A stretch of DNA of 64,000 nucleotides, from the NCBI GenBank assembly GCA_019455065.1, contig JACFNC010000005.1, forward strand, positions 124,001 through 188,000, in the 5' to 3' direction. Below are positions 42,711-54,061 of the stretch, one piece after another. Origin of the DNA: Rhodospirillales bacterium. Lineage in GTDB: Bacteria > Pseudomonadota > Alphaproteobacteria > Rhodospirillales > Magnetospirillaceae. How positions within the stretch are numbered: position 1 is the stretch's first letter; every line of letters starts with the position of its first letter. The notes under the pieces were generated by a model. The model ran no database searches. It was not told the origin of the DNA and saw only the letters and a program-made list of their open reading frames with translations. Made by a program: the position numbers and the translations under genes.

Positions 42711-43520
42711 CTAACCGGCGTCCTCGTCTCCGGCGGGCGCCACGGTCTCGTCGCCCTGGATCTCCTGTGCCTGCCGGCTGAGCTGGCGGAACCGGTGGGC
42801 GCTCAGGGGAATGCTGCCCAGATAGAGCAGCCCCAACAGGCTGATCGTCGTCCATGGCTCGGTGACCAGGAACGCCGCCAGCAAACCCACGACCAGAAGG
42901 GTCGGCAGCACGTAGCCCATCGGCACGCGGAAGCGTTTGAACGAGAACGTGGGAATCGTGCTGACCATGAGGAACGAAACGCCGACCAGGAAGATGCCGA
43001 CCACCACCGGATGATGGAAGAAGCCGCTGCCGGTCTGGAAGGTCATCATCATCGGCAGCAGCACCAGTCCCGCCGCCGCCGGCGCCGGCACGCCGGTGAA
43101 GAAGTTGTAGGCCCAGGGCGGCAGATCGGGCTGTCCGATCATGGTGTTGAAGCGCGCAAGGCGCAGTGCGCAGCAAACCGAATACAGCAGTACCAGGGCC
43201 CAGCCAAGTCCGCCGGCCGCCTGCATCGTCCAGAAATAGAGCAGCATCGCGGGAGCCACGCCGAAGCTCACGAAATCGGAAAGGGAATCCAATTCCGCAC
43301 CGAACTTGCTGGTGCCTTGCAGCAGGCGCGCGATACGGCCGTCGAGACCGTCGAGAATTCCCGCCAGCAATATCGCGAGGACGCCCGCCTCCCACTTCCC
43401 GTGCAGACCGAAGCGAATCGCCGTAAGCCCGGCGCACAGGGCCAGCACCGTCAGGATGTTGGGGATCAGGCGGTTGAAGGACAGGCCCGCGATGCGGGGC
43501 TTGCGTTTCGGGCGGAACAT
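42711..43520 (-). CDS. pssA: CDP-diacylglycerol-serine O-phosphatidyltransferase
   Basis: A 269-residue integral membrane enzyme of the CDP-alcohol phosphatidyltransferase family. The signature D-G-x2-A-R-x8-G-x3-D-x3-D is complete in DGLDGRIARLLQGTSKFGAE followed by LDSLSD (about residues 57-82). It makes phosphatidylserine from CDP-diacylglycerol and serine. About seven helices follow. ATG 43520 lies directly after the psd stop, so psd and pssA form the standard phosphatidylethanolamine operon. Confidence 0.94.
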   Translation of the reverse strand: MFRPKRKPRIAGLSFNRLIPNILTVLALCAGLTAIRFGLHGKWEAGVLAILLAGILDGLDGRIARLLQGTSKFGAELDSLSDFVSFGVAPAMLLYFWTMQAAGGLGWALVLLYSVCCALRLARFNTMIGQPDLPPWAYNFFTGVPAPAAAGLVLLPMMMTFQTGSGFFHHPVVVGIFLVGVSFLMVSTIPTFSFKRFRVPMGYVLPTLLVVGLLAAFLVTEPWTTISLLGLLYLGSIPLSAHRFRQLSRQAQEIQGDETVAPAGDEDAG

Positions 43521-44228
43521 TCAGCGGGCCTCTCCCTGGCGGGCCGGCTCGTCACTGGTCAGGTCGGCCAGCACCGTCTCGCCCGCCACCGCGCGCTGGC
43601 CGCAGGCCACCAGCGGCGCGACGCCCTGCGGCAGGTACACGTCGACGCGGCTTCCGAAACGGATCAGCCCGAAGCGCTCGCCGGCCCGCACCTGCTGGTC
43701 GTCCGCCAACCACCACTTGATGCGCCGGGCGATCAGGCCGGCGATCTGGACGAACGCCAGCTCGCGCCCGTCAAGGGTGGCCATTCGCACCGCCATCCGC
43801 TCGTTGTCCTCGCTCGCCTTGTCGAGAGAGGCATTGACGAAGGTTCCGGGGCGATAAGCCATCCGCAGCACTCGGCCGTGCGTGGGAATGCGGTTCACGT
43901 GCACGTCGAACACGCTCATGAAGATGCTGATTCGCGTCAAGGCCTCGGTGCCCATGCCGAGTTCGTTCGGCGGCACGGCCTCGCCGATCATCTGCACCAG
44001 CCCGTCGGCCGGACTGATCACCAGGCCCTCGCGCACCGGAGTGACCCTCTGCGGATCGCGGAAGAAGAATGCGCACCAGCCGGTCAGCGCCAGCCCGATC
44101 CATCCCAGCGGCTCCCACAGCAGCGCCAGCAGCAGCGCGCCCACGGCGAAGGCGGCGATGAACGGCCAGCCTTCGCGATGGACCGGAACCAATACGTATC
44201 TGAGAAGCGAAACTTCCTGGATCTGCAC
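43521..44228 (-). CDS. psd: Phosphatidylserine decarboxylase proenzyme
   Basis: A 235-residue membrane-associated enzyme of the short alphaproteobacterial type. It has an N-terminal membrane helix ([18 protein letters not shown]), [10 protein letters not shown] and the self-cleavage region [16 protein letters not shown], where the Ser of FGS becomes the pyruvoyl cofactor. It turns phosphatidylserine into phosphatidylethanolamine. The start is GTG 44228 with a G-rich site upstream. It is followed without a gap by pssA. Confidence 0.94.
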   Translation of the reverse strand: MQIQEVSLLRYVLVPVHREGWPFIAAFAVGALLLALLWEPLGWIGLALTGWCAFFFRDPQRVTPVREGLVISPADGLVQMIGEAVPPNELGMGTEALTRISIFMSVFDVHVNRIPTHGRVLRMAYRPGTFVNASLDKASEDNERMAVRMATLDGRELAFVQIAGLIARRIKWWLADDQQVRAGERFGLIRFGSRVDVYLPQGVAPLVACGQRAVAGETVLADLTSDEPARQGEAR

Positions 44229-44332
44229 CTTGCCCCCCCGTCCTCCGGCAATGGACGACTTCCGCTTGCCGCCGCGCCGTTGCGCGGCGATGATAGACAG
44301 CTTTTACCTCAGGATGATACGGCCACGCAGCA

Positions 44333-44770
44333 ATGACGACATCCTACCGTCTCATGTTGGGCGACGAAGTGCTGCCGATCGACATGCGCTCGGTCGCCGC
44401 CGACGAAGCGGGCACCATTATACGCGTCGGCGACGACGGACCCATTCGCTTCGGTTTTGCCTACAAGGGCATCGCCTTTTCCGCCCAGCTCATCGACGAC
44501 GAGTTGGGCCTTCGCCTGCGATTGGCGGGCGAGGTCGGCAGCCTGCCCGCCGGCGAAGCGGACTCGGCGCTGACGGACTTTGCCGAGGCGGTCACGAAAA
44601 GACTGGGTCCCATTTTCCACGTCAACGACCGGACTCTGCTGCTGGCCGGCGAGATCGGCCTCGAGGAGGGGCTGACCGCCGGCAACCTGCTTTCGGGTCT
44701 TGCCGGATTTCTGGCGCCCCTGGGGCCGCTCATCGACCTCGCTGTTCAGCGTTGCGCCCGACCCTCCTGA
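44333..44770 (+). CDS. Protein of unknown function (145 aa)
   Basis: A soluble acidic protein with alternating strands (IIRVGDDGPIRFGFAYKGI, LGLRLRLAGEVGSL) and two C-terminal helices (GLTAGNLLSGLAGFLAPLG). No family is recognised and no signal peptide is present. The size and fold pattern recall small chaperone-like proteins, but this is only a resemblance. It starts 104 bases from the divergent psd gene and ends four bases before the convergent GGDEF-EAL gene. Codon use is typical for the genome, which supports the call. Confidence 0.65.
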   Translation: MTTSYRLMLGDEVLPIDMRSVAADEAGTIIRVGDDGPIRFGFAYKGIAFSAQLIDDELGLRLRLAGEVGSLPAGEADSALTDFAEAVTKRLGPIFHVNDRTLLLAGEIGLEEGLTAGNLLSGLAGFLAPLGPLIDLAVQRCARPS

Positions 44771-44773
44771 TCC

Positions 44774-46927
44774 TCAGGTGGGCTGCGCGGCCGGTGCCAG
44801 CAGCCCGAGTTCCGCAATGGCGCCAGCTTCGACGGGCCGGCTCAGGAAGTAGCCTTGAAACAGGTCGCATCGCCGGTGGCGCAAAAAGTCCAACTGGCGC
44901 TCCGTCTCGACGCCTTCGCCGACGACCTCGAGCTTGAGGTCGTGCGCCATGCTGATGATCGCACGGACGAGCGAAGCCGAATCGCCGCTTTCCACGACGT
45001 CCGCGATGAAGAGCTTGTCGATCTTCACCGTCGTGAATGGGAACCGTTTCAGATACATGATCGACGCGTAACCGGTGCCGAAATCGTCGATGGCCAGGCG
45101 AACCCCCATCCGCCGCAGGCGCGACAGCACGTCCAGCGCGTGGCCGACGTCATGCATCAACAGGCGTTCCGTGATCTCCAGTTCAAGCATGTCGGGCGAC
45201 AGGCCGCTGGCGGTGAGCGCCTTTTCGACGACTGCGGCGAAGTCCTGACCGACGAATTGCCGGTATGACACGTTGACGCTCACGCGCACCGGCCGGCCCG
45301 TTTGTTCCTGCCACCGCACCGCCTGCCGGCAGGCCGTGTTCAGGACCCACTCGCCGATTTCGACGATCAAACCCGTCTCCTCGGCCAGCGGGATGAACTG
45401 GTCGGGCATGACCATGCCCAGTTCGCCGTTTCGCCACCGCAGCAGGGCCTCGACCCCGACCAATGCTCCGTCCGCGACCCGCGCGATCGGTTGATAGGCA
45501 AGATCCAGTTCCCGCTTTTCGAGCGCGTGGCGCAGCAAACGCTCCATCTCCACGCGCTTCCGAGAGTCGTGGCTGATCTTTGGCGAAAAGAAGCAATAGG
45601 TGTTTCGGCCGGCCGCCTTCGCCCGATACATGGCGGCGTCGGCGTTGCGCAACAGTTCCTCCGGCACCGTCCCGTCCTCGGGATAGACCGTCACTCCGAT
45701 GCTGGCCCCCAGGTAGAACTCCGAACCGCCGATCACGTAGGGGGGGCGCAGAGCCTCGAGTATCTTGTTGACCACCAGTTCGGGCTGCGATTCGTTTTCG
45801 AGGTCAGGCAGCAGGATCAGGAACTCGTCGCCCCCCAAACGCCCCAGCGTGTCGCTCGATCGGATGCACCCCGCGATGCGATCCGCCGCCCGCAGCAGCA
45901 AGGCGTCGCCCACGGCGTGTCCCGCCGTGTCGTTCACCTTCTTGAATTCGTCGAGATCGACGTAGAGCGCGGCCACCTTCCGGCCATGGCGCTCGGCCCG
46001 GGCGATGGCCTGCGACAGGCGGTCCATGCTGAGCAGCCGGTTCGGCAGGCCGGTGGTGTCGTCGTAGTTCGCCTGATAGAACAGGCGGCGCTCGTATTCC
46101 TTGCGGTCGGTGATGTCCACCGACACCGTCAGCACGGGCTCGATCCCGCCGTTTGCCGGGATGGGGGTTTTGGTGGTCAGCAGCACCCGGGTTCTCCCCC
46201 AGGGGTCGCGCAATTCCTCCTCGAAGCTGGGCAGCGGGCTCCCGGTTTCCTGCACATGGCGGTCAAGCGGCCGGTGTCGGAGGGCGTAGTCCTCGCCGAA
46301 CAGCTCTTCCAGCGTGCGCCCTTCGTCGTTGTTCTCGTCGTTCTCGTCCTCGCTGCCGCCCGTCAAGGCGAGGCGATAACGATTGGCCAACAGGCAGCGG
46401 CCCTCGCCGTCGGACATGGTGATGAGGGCGGGCACGGTGTCGATGATCCGCCGCAGCCGCTCCTCGCTGGCCCGCCAGTTGTCGGCCTGCTGCCGGAGGG
46501 CATCGGCCAGTTCGCCCTCCAAAGCCTGCGCCTTCTGGCGAACCAGCCGCTGCTGGCGCGACAGGGTCAGAAGGTTGATGGCCCGGGTACGGAACTCGCG
46601 ATGGTCGATCGGCGAGAGGATGAAGTCCGTGGCGCCGGCTTCCAGGGCGCGGTAACGGAAATCGCGGTCCTCGTAGGCGGTCACCACGATGATCGGCATG
46701 TCCCGGTCGGCGATGGACCGGCACCGGAGCACGAATTCCGCTCCGTCCATTTCCGGCATGCTGAAATCGGTGATCACCAATTCCGGCGGCCGCTCCTTGA
46801 TGAAGGCCAGAGCGGCCCGCGGATCGCCGAAACCCATCGCCTTGACATCGGTGCCAAGAGTGCGCGCCAGCCGACAGATGATGTTCCTGTTGGTGACGCG
46901 GTCGTCGACGACCACAACAACCGCCAA
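44774..46927 (-). CDS. Response regulator with REC, PAS, GGDEF and EAL domains
   Basis: From a TTG at 46927 with GGGAGG five bases upstream, the protein has 717 residues. In order: a REC domain with phosphate-acceptor Asp54 (LVITDFSMPEMDG), a coiled linker, a PAS domain (RRIIDTVPALITMSDGEGRC), GGDEF with an intact active site GRLGGDEF preceded by the RSSD inhibitory site, and EAL with GVEALLRW, DDFGTGYAS and VVGEGVETE, so synthesis and breakdown of c-di-GMP are both possible. Longer ATG starts (47026, 47044) lack ribosome sites. It is divergent from the rpfF-like gene and lies with the RpfC-like kinase in one locus, where it could take the role of RpfG. Confidence 0.88.
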   Translation of the reverse strand: MAVVVVVDDRVTNRNIICRLARTLGTDVKAMGFGDPRAALAFIKERPPELVITDFSMPEMDGAEFVLRCRSIADRDMPIIVVTAYEDRDFRYRALEAGATDFILSPIDHREFRTRAINLLTLSRQQRLVRQKAQALEGELADALRQQADNWRASEERLRRIIDTVPALITMSDGEGRCLLANRYRLALTGGSEDENDENNDEGRTLEELFGEDYALRHRPLDRHVQETGSPLPSFEEELRDPWGRTRVLLTTKTPIPANGGIEPVLTVSVDITDRKEYERRLFYQANYDDTTGLPNRLLSMDRLSQAIARAERHGRKVAALYVDLDEFKKVNDTAGHAVGDALLLRAADRIAGCIRSSDTLGRLGGDEFLILLPDLENESQPELVVNKILEALRPPYVIGGSEFYLGASIGVTVYPEDGTVPEELLRNADAAMYRAKAAGRNTYCFFSPKISHDSRKRVEMERLLRHALEKRELDLAYQPIARVADGALVGVEALLRWRNGELGMVMPDQFIPLAEETGLIVEIGEWVLNTACRQAVRWQEQTGRPVRVSVNVSYRQFVGQDFAAVVEKALTASGLSPDMLELEITERLLMHDVGHALDVLSRLRRMGVRLAIDDFGTGYASIMYLKRFPFTTVKIDKLFIADVVESGDSASLVRAIISMAHDLKLEVVGEGVETERQLDFLRHRRCDLFQGYFLSRPVEAGAIAELGLLAPAAQPT

Positions 46928-47100
46928 ACGGTCCTCCCGAGAATATTTCTTATTATTGTTCAGCTCCCTCGGCAATAGAAAAAACTTGCCTAAAGAGAAC
47001 CATGGTCCAGGATAAGGTAAGCCCATGGGTGCGGCAATAGTCAAAAGCCAAGCCGGATTCGGCGATCCAATACTTTTGTATGAGTCCTTGGGAGGAAGCC

Positions 47101-48045
47101 ATGTACGGAATGGAAACCTGCACGTCGTCTCAGACGGCGGAGCTCGTGGACGTCACGAATTTTCAACGGCCGGCACGCGACTGGCTGGCGCCGATACGCA
47201 AGCTGGAAGAAATGGGTGTCGCCTATGACGCCGCCGATGGCGTGCTTTGGCAGCACATGATGCCCTACAAACCCAGTATTACCGAGGGCTTGCTGGCCGA
47301 CGCGCTGAGGGTGCTCGATGCCGTCGCGGACGCCCATCGTTCCGCCGGCCCCGACTCGGTGCGGTACCTGGTGCTCGCCTCGGGATTGCCGGGCATCTAC
47401 AATCTCGGCGGCGATCTCGCCCTGTTCAAGGAGAAGATTCTCGCCGGTGATCGCGACGCGCTGCGGCGCTACGCCCACACCTGCATCGAGGTGCAGTATC
47501 GCCGCGCCAGCAAGATGGACCTTCCGCTGTGCACCATCGCCCTGGTCCAGGGAGATGCGCTCGGCGGCGGCTTCGAGGCGGCGTTGGCCCACGACGTGAT
47601 CGTGGCCGAGCGCGGGGTGAAGTTCGGCCTGCCCGAAATCCTGTTCAACCTCTTCCCGGGAATGGGGGCCTATACCTTCCTGTCGCGTCGCCTGGACCCG
47701 GCACGTGCGGAACGGCTGATGACCAGCGGCCGCCTTTACACCGCCGAGGAGCTTTATGACCTGGGCGTGGTCGACGTGCTCGCCGAGGACGGCGAGGGGG
47801 TCGCGGCGGTGGACGCCTTCATCCACACTCATCGACGCTCGCCCAAGTCGCGCGCCGCGATCGCCAAGCTGCGGCAGATGATGGCGCCCGTAACCCGCAA
47901 GGAACTGATCGACATCACCGATTTGTGGGTGGAAACGGCGCTGACGCTGGATGCGCGCGACCTCAGGAAAATGGAACATCTGGTCGCCGCCCAGACGCGC
48001 CGAATCTCCGCCGCCGAGAAGGGCGAGCAGCGGGCGACCGCCTGA
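47101..48045 (+). CDS. rpfF: DSF synthase-like crotonase (RpfF homologue)
   Basis: A 314-residue crotonase-fold protein with the hallmarks of RpfF rather than ordinary enoyl-CoA hydratases: YLVLASGLPGIYNLGGDLALF at about 90-110, then GGGFEAAL with Glu159 and GLPEILFNLFPGMGAY with Glu179. These two glutamates are 20 residues apart, as are Glu141 and Glu161 in Xanthomonas RpfF. RpfF makes cis-2-unsaturated fatty acid signals (DSF) from acyl-ACP by dehydration and thioester cleavage. ATG 47101 has GGGAGGA just upstream. It ends three bases before the convergent RpfC-like kinase gene and is divergent from the REC-PAS-GGDEF-EAL gene. Confidence 0.88.
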   Translation: MYGMETCTSSQTAELVDVTNFQRPARDWLAPIRKLEEMGVAYDAADGVLWQHMMPYKPSITEGLLADALRVLDAVADAHRSAGPDSVRYLVLASGLPGIYNLGGDLALFKEKILAGDRDALRRYAHTCIEVQYRRASKMDLPLCTIALVQGDALGGGFEAALAHDVIVAERGVKFGLPEILFNLFPGMGAYTFLSRRLDPARAERLMTSGRLYTAEELYDLGVVDVLAEDGEGVAAVDAFIHTHRRSPKSRAAIAKLRQMMAPVTRKELIDITDLWVETALTLDARDLRKMEHLVAAQTRRISAAEKGEQRATA

Positions 48046-48048
48046 GGC

Positions 48049-50469
<2,421 letters not shown>

Positions 50470-50545
50470 TGCCGCGTTCCTGCCTGCGAGACCCCAGAAT
50501 GAGGCGCCCCGGCCGCCAATGCAATGCCCGACGGGTATGCGGCGA

Positions 50546-51442
50546 TCAGGATGGCGGCTTCACCTTGTGTTCGACCGAGGCCAATCCCTTCAGATACACC
50601 GCGATCGCGGCGCGATCTTCGGCGGTCAGGTGGCTGGTGCTCGTTTCGATGATCTCGGCCATGATGCCGCCGGCGACGTCGCCGTCGGGGCGGAAGCCGG
50701 TCTCCAGGTAGAAGGCGATGTCCCTTGCGCTCCAGTCGCCGATGCCGGTCGCCACGTCGGGCGTGATGTTCGGAACCGGCTTGCCCTCGGCGCCATCGGC
50801 CGATCCGGCCAACTCCATCTCAGGCAGCGGGTTGCCCAGCCGGCCTCGGGGTGTGTGGCACTCGCCGCAATGGCCGAGAGCCGCGACAAGATACCGCCCC
50901 CGCCGCCACTCCTTCGATCCTTGGGGTGGCGGCTCCGAAGGCCCGGGATCGAAGTAGAGCGACCGCCAAATCCGAAGGCCCGGCCGCCAACCGAACGGGG
51001 GATCGAGCCGATGAACCTTGTTGTTTTGGCGTACCGCCGGAACGGTGCGAAGAAACGCCCAGAGGTCCGCCACGTCCGCATCCGTCATACGGGTGAAGGA
51101 CGGATAGGGGAACACCGGATAATAGGGCGCCCCGGTGGGCGACAGGCCATGGGTCATGGCCCGGCGGAAGTCGTCTTCGCCCCAGGCGCCGATGCCCGTT
51201 TCCCGGTCGGGCGTTATGTTGGGGCTGTAGAACGTTCCGAATGGCGTCCGCAACGCCCGTCCGCCGGCCAGCGGCGCCCCCTTGGCCGCCCTGTCGGTGT
51301 GGCAGCCAAGGCAGTTCGCGGCGCGGAACAGGTAGGCGCCGCGGGCGACGGCTTCGTCCTCGGATGCCGCCGCCGCGGAGACCGTCGCGAGCGCCACGGC
51401 GGCGGCCGCGCCCGCGACTCTATTCGGAACGGAAGGTTTCAT
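50546..51442 (-). CDS. Periplasmic dihaem cytochrome c
   Basis: A 298-residue secreted protein starting at ATG 51442, inside the end of the cytochrome c' gene. It has a signal peptide (cleavage after SAAAA), the first haem site CLGCH (Cys44 to His48) with [13 protein letters not shown], and a second CGECH (Cys192 to His196) with [13 protein letters not shown]. The repeated NITPD-GIG pattern is typical of cytochrome subunits of membrane dehydrogenases and small electron carriers; a third haem domain of those subunits is missing. It overlaps the cytochrome c' gene by 23 bases, so both are made together. Confidence 0.9.
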   Translation of the reverse strand: MKPSVPNRVAGAAAAVALATVSAAAASEDEAVARGAYLFRAANCLGCHTDRAAKGAPLAGGRALRTPFGTFYSPNITPDRETGIGAWGEDDFRRAMTHGLSPTGAPYYPVFPYPSFTRMTDADVADLWAFLRTVPAVRQNNKVHRLDPPFGWRPGLRIWRSLYFDPGPSEPPPQGSKEWRRGRYLVAALGHCGECHTPRGRLGNPLPEMELAGSADGAEGKPVPNITPDVATGIGDWSARDIAFYLETGFRPDGDVAGGIMAEIIETSTSHLTAEDRAAIAVYLKGLASVEHKVKPPS

Positions 51443-51866
51443 GGCAGTCCTTGCAGGCTTGGTTGACGGCAAGAAACTGCTTTTTGAACGAGCCCTCGTC
51501 TCCGCTCCGCGCGATCTCGGCGAGCTTGGCGGTCTCGGCCTGCAGCGTCGCCATGGCGGCCTGGAAGCGCTCCGGCTTTTCCCAGATATCGGCCTTGGCC
51601 TTGGTGTTGGGGACCATGTCCGAGTCGGCCGGAAAACCTTGCGGGGCGATCTTCGACAGCGCGGCAAGGTTGACCGCGCGGGCCACCATGTCCTGGCCGA
51701 ACTCGGCCTCGCCCTTCACCACCGCGCCCATGGGCGCGAACTGCCATTTGATGGCGGTCATCAAACCCTGCCGCATCTTCACCGCCTCCTCCGGCTTGAT
51801 GGATTGGGCATGGGCCGACGTGGCGACGGCGATGGCGGCCAGGGCGACTATCGAACGTCCGAGCAT
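51420..51866 (-). CDS. Cytochrome c' (class II)
   Basis: A 148-residue periplasmic cytochrome. ATG 51866 follows GGAGGACGC, the signal peptide is cut after AHA, and four long helices follow, with Met/Trp-rich first helix VKMRQGLMTAIKWQFAPM and the haem site CKDCHETFR at the very C-terminus, as in cytochrome c'. The family binds NO or CO and is linked to nitrosative stress defence or electron shuttling. It precedes and overlaps the dihaem cytochrome gene. Confidence 0.93.
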   Translation of the reverse strand: MLGRSIVALAAIAVATSAHAQSIKPEEAVKMRQGLMTAIKWQFAPMGAVVKGEAEFGQDMVARAVNLAALSKIAPQGFPADSDMVPNTKAKADIWEKPERFQAAMATLQAETAKLAEIARSGDEGSFKKQFLAVNQACKDCHETFRSE

Positions 51867-52079
51867 TTTGCGTCCTCCCTGCGGATGTTGGGTGCGGCGG
51901 AATGCCACCCTTACTCCAAATCGTGTCGGCCAGGCCCACTGCCAAGATGACGGGCCGGTCCGGACTGCGAAGGGGTATTTCCCTTGACGCTCGGGCGGTC
52001 AGGTCCGACGTGCATTCTTCCCGGCGCCCTGCCGATCGAGAACGCTGGCCGCAACGGGGGTGAACGCGCGGAGAAGGCT

Positions 52080-52679
52080 ATGTCGCGGTACAGAACTCCA
52101 GAGATCCGGTCCCTTTGCGTATTCTGCGGCTCGTCGGTGGGCAACGATCCCGCCCACCGTCAAGCCGCCGCCCGCCTGGGCGCGATCCTCGCCAAACACA
52201 AGGTGACGCTGGTTTTCGGCGGTGGGCACATCGGCATGATGGGGGCAATCGCCGAGGCCGCGCTACGCGGCGGCGGCCGCGTCGTGGGCATCATTCCCGA
52301 GCACCTGACCCGCGTCGAGGCGGCCTTTCTCGAGGTCACGGAGCTCACGGTCGTCGACAACATGCACACGCGCAAGCGTCGCATGTTCGACATGGCCGAC
52401 GCCTTCTGCATCCTGCCGGGCGGCATGGGCACCCTGGACGAGACCTTCGAGATCATTACCTGGAAGCAGCTCCGCTTGCACAACAAGCCGATCATCCTGG
52501 TCAACCACCGGGGCTACTGGACGCCGTTCTGCGTCCTGGTCGATTCGATCATCGCCAATGGCTTCGCCAGCCCCGAGACGGCGACCCTGTTCTCGGTGGT
52601 CGACGACGTCGGCGAGGTGCTTTCGGCGGCACAGCGCGAGATGGCCGCCGTGATTGGCGGCGAGCCCGAGCTTTTCTAG
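52080..52679 (+). CDS. LOG-family (Rossmann) protein
   Basis: A 199-residue protein with SLCVFCGSSVGNDPAHRQAA, VFGGGHIGMMGAIAEAAL and PGGMGTLDETFE, the LOG/lysine-decarboxylase-like motifs where the PGGxGTxxE element holds the catalytic Arg/Glu neighbourhood. Such proteins remove ribose-5-phosphate from cytokinin-like nucleotides or related NMPs. I chose ATG 52080 because conservation begins just after it. It precedes icd by about 157 bases in the same direction, without a clear promoter visible between them. Confidence 0.9.
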   Translation: MSRYRTPEIRSLCVFCGSSVGNDPAHRQAAARLGAILAKHKVTLVFGGGHIGMMGAIAEAALRGGGRVVGIIPEHLTRVEAAFLEVTELTVVDNMHTRKRRMFDMADAFCILPGGMGTLDETFEIITWKQLRLHNKPIILVNHRGYWTPFCVLVDSIIANGFASPETATLFSVVDDVGEVLSAAQREMAAVIGGEPELF

Positions 52680-52836
52680 CCAGGGTCGCATGGATACTGC
52701 CCGATAGTGTAGGCCGGACTTGCGTTCCCGGTCGGCGATGCTATGGTGCGCCGTCCGTCGCTTGACGAGAGAGCGGTCGTCGTACCTGGGGCGCACCCCA
52801 GCGGACAGGCAGACACCTAAGTTCGGGATTACAACG

Positions 52837-54054
52837 ATGCAGAAGATCAAGGTCGCCCAGCCCATCGTCGAACTCGACGGCGACGAGATGACGCGGATCA
52901 TCTGGCAGTTCATCAAGGACAAGCTGATACTGCCCTACCTCGACGTCGACCTGAAGTATTACGACCTCGGCATCCAAAGCCGCGACGCCACCAACGACCA
53001 GATCACGGTCGATGCGGCGCTGGCCATCAAGAAGTATGGCGTCGGCGTCAAGTGCGCGACGATCACGCCCGACGAGGCACGGGTCAAGGAATTCGATCTC
53101 AAGCAAATGTGGAAGTCGCCGAACGGCACCATCCGCAACATCCTCGACGGCACGGTGTTCCGCGAGCCGATCATCTGCAAGAACGTGCCGCGCCTGGTTC
53201 CCGGCTGGACGGCGCCCATCGTCATCGGCCGCCACGCCTTCGGCGACCAGTACCGGGCCACCGACTTCCGGGTGCCGGGCAAGGGCAAGCTGACCATGAC
53301 CTTCACACCCGCCGACGGCGGCGCGCCGGTCACCTACGACGTGTTCGACTTCCCCGGCTCCGGCGTCGCCATGGGCATGTACAACCTGGACGAGTCGATC
53401 AAGGGCTTCGCCCGCGCCTGCTTCAATTACGGCCTGATGCGCGGCTGGCCGGTCTACCTGTCCACCAAGAACACGATCCTCAAGGCCTATGACGGGCGGT
53501 TCAAGGATCTGTTCCAGGATGTCTACGACGCCGAGTTCCGTAAGGATTTCGAGGCCAAGGGCCTGTCCTACGAGCATCGCCTGATCGACGACATGGTCGC
53601 CGCGGCGCTGAAGTGGAACGGCAACTTCATCTGGGCCTGCAAGAACTACGACGGCGACGTGCAGTCCGACACCGTGGCCCAGGGCTTTGGCTCGCTTGGC
53701 CTGATGACCTCGGTGCTGATGAGCCCCGACGGCAAGACGGTCGAGGCCGAGGCGGCGCACGGCACGGTCACCCGCCACTACCGCGAGCACCAGAAGGGCA
53801 AGGAAACCTCGACCAACCCCATCGCCTCGATCTTCGCCTGGACCCGCGGCCTGATCTACCGCGCCCAGTTCGACGGCACGCCCGAAGTCGGGCGTTTCGC
53901 CGAGACCCTCGAGAAGGTCTGCGTCGAGACGGTGGAAAGCGGGTTCATGACCAAGGATCTGGCCATTCTGATCGGCCCCGAGCAGCCTTGGCTGACCACC
54001 AGCCAGTTCCTAGACAAGCTGGACGAGAACCTGCGCGCCAAGATGGCGCGCTGA
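52837..54054 (+). CDS. icd: NADP-dependent isocitrate dehydrogenase
   Basis: A 405-residue dimeric-type (eukaryote-like) enzyme: [19 protein letters not shown] at the start, [20 protein letters not shown] with the substrate Ser/Asn/Arg residues, [20 protein letters not shown] and the NADP-binding [15 protein letters not shown]. It oxidises isocitrate to 2-oxoglutarate in the TCA cycle. This subfamily is typical of alphaproteobacteria. It ends seven bases before a convergent GGDEF gene. Confidence 0.97.
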   Translation: MQKIKVAQPIVELDGDEMTRIIWQFIKDKLILPYLDVDLKYYDLGIQSRDATNDQITVDAALAIKKYGVGVKCATITPDEARVKEFDLKQMWKSPNGTIRNILDGTVFREPIICKNVPRLVPGWTAPIVIGRHAFGDQYRATDFRVPGKGKLTMTFTPADGGAPVTYDVFDFPGSGVAMGMYNLDESIKGFARACFNYGLMRGWPVYLSTKNTILKAYDGRFKDLFQDVYDAEFRKDFEAKGLSYEHRLIDDMVAAALKWNGNFIWACKNYDGDVQSDTVAQGFGSLGLMTSVLMSPDGKTVEAEAAHGTVTRHYREHQKGKETSTNPIASIFAWTRGLIYRAQFDGTPEVGRFAETLEKVCVETVESGFMTKDLAILIGPEQPWLTTSQFLDKLDENLRAKMAR

Positions 54055-54061
54055 CGGCGGA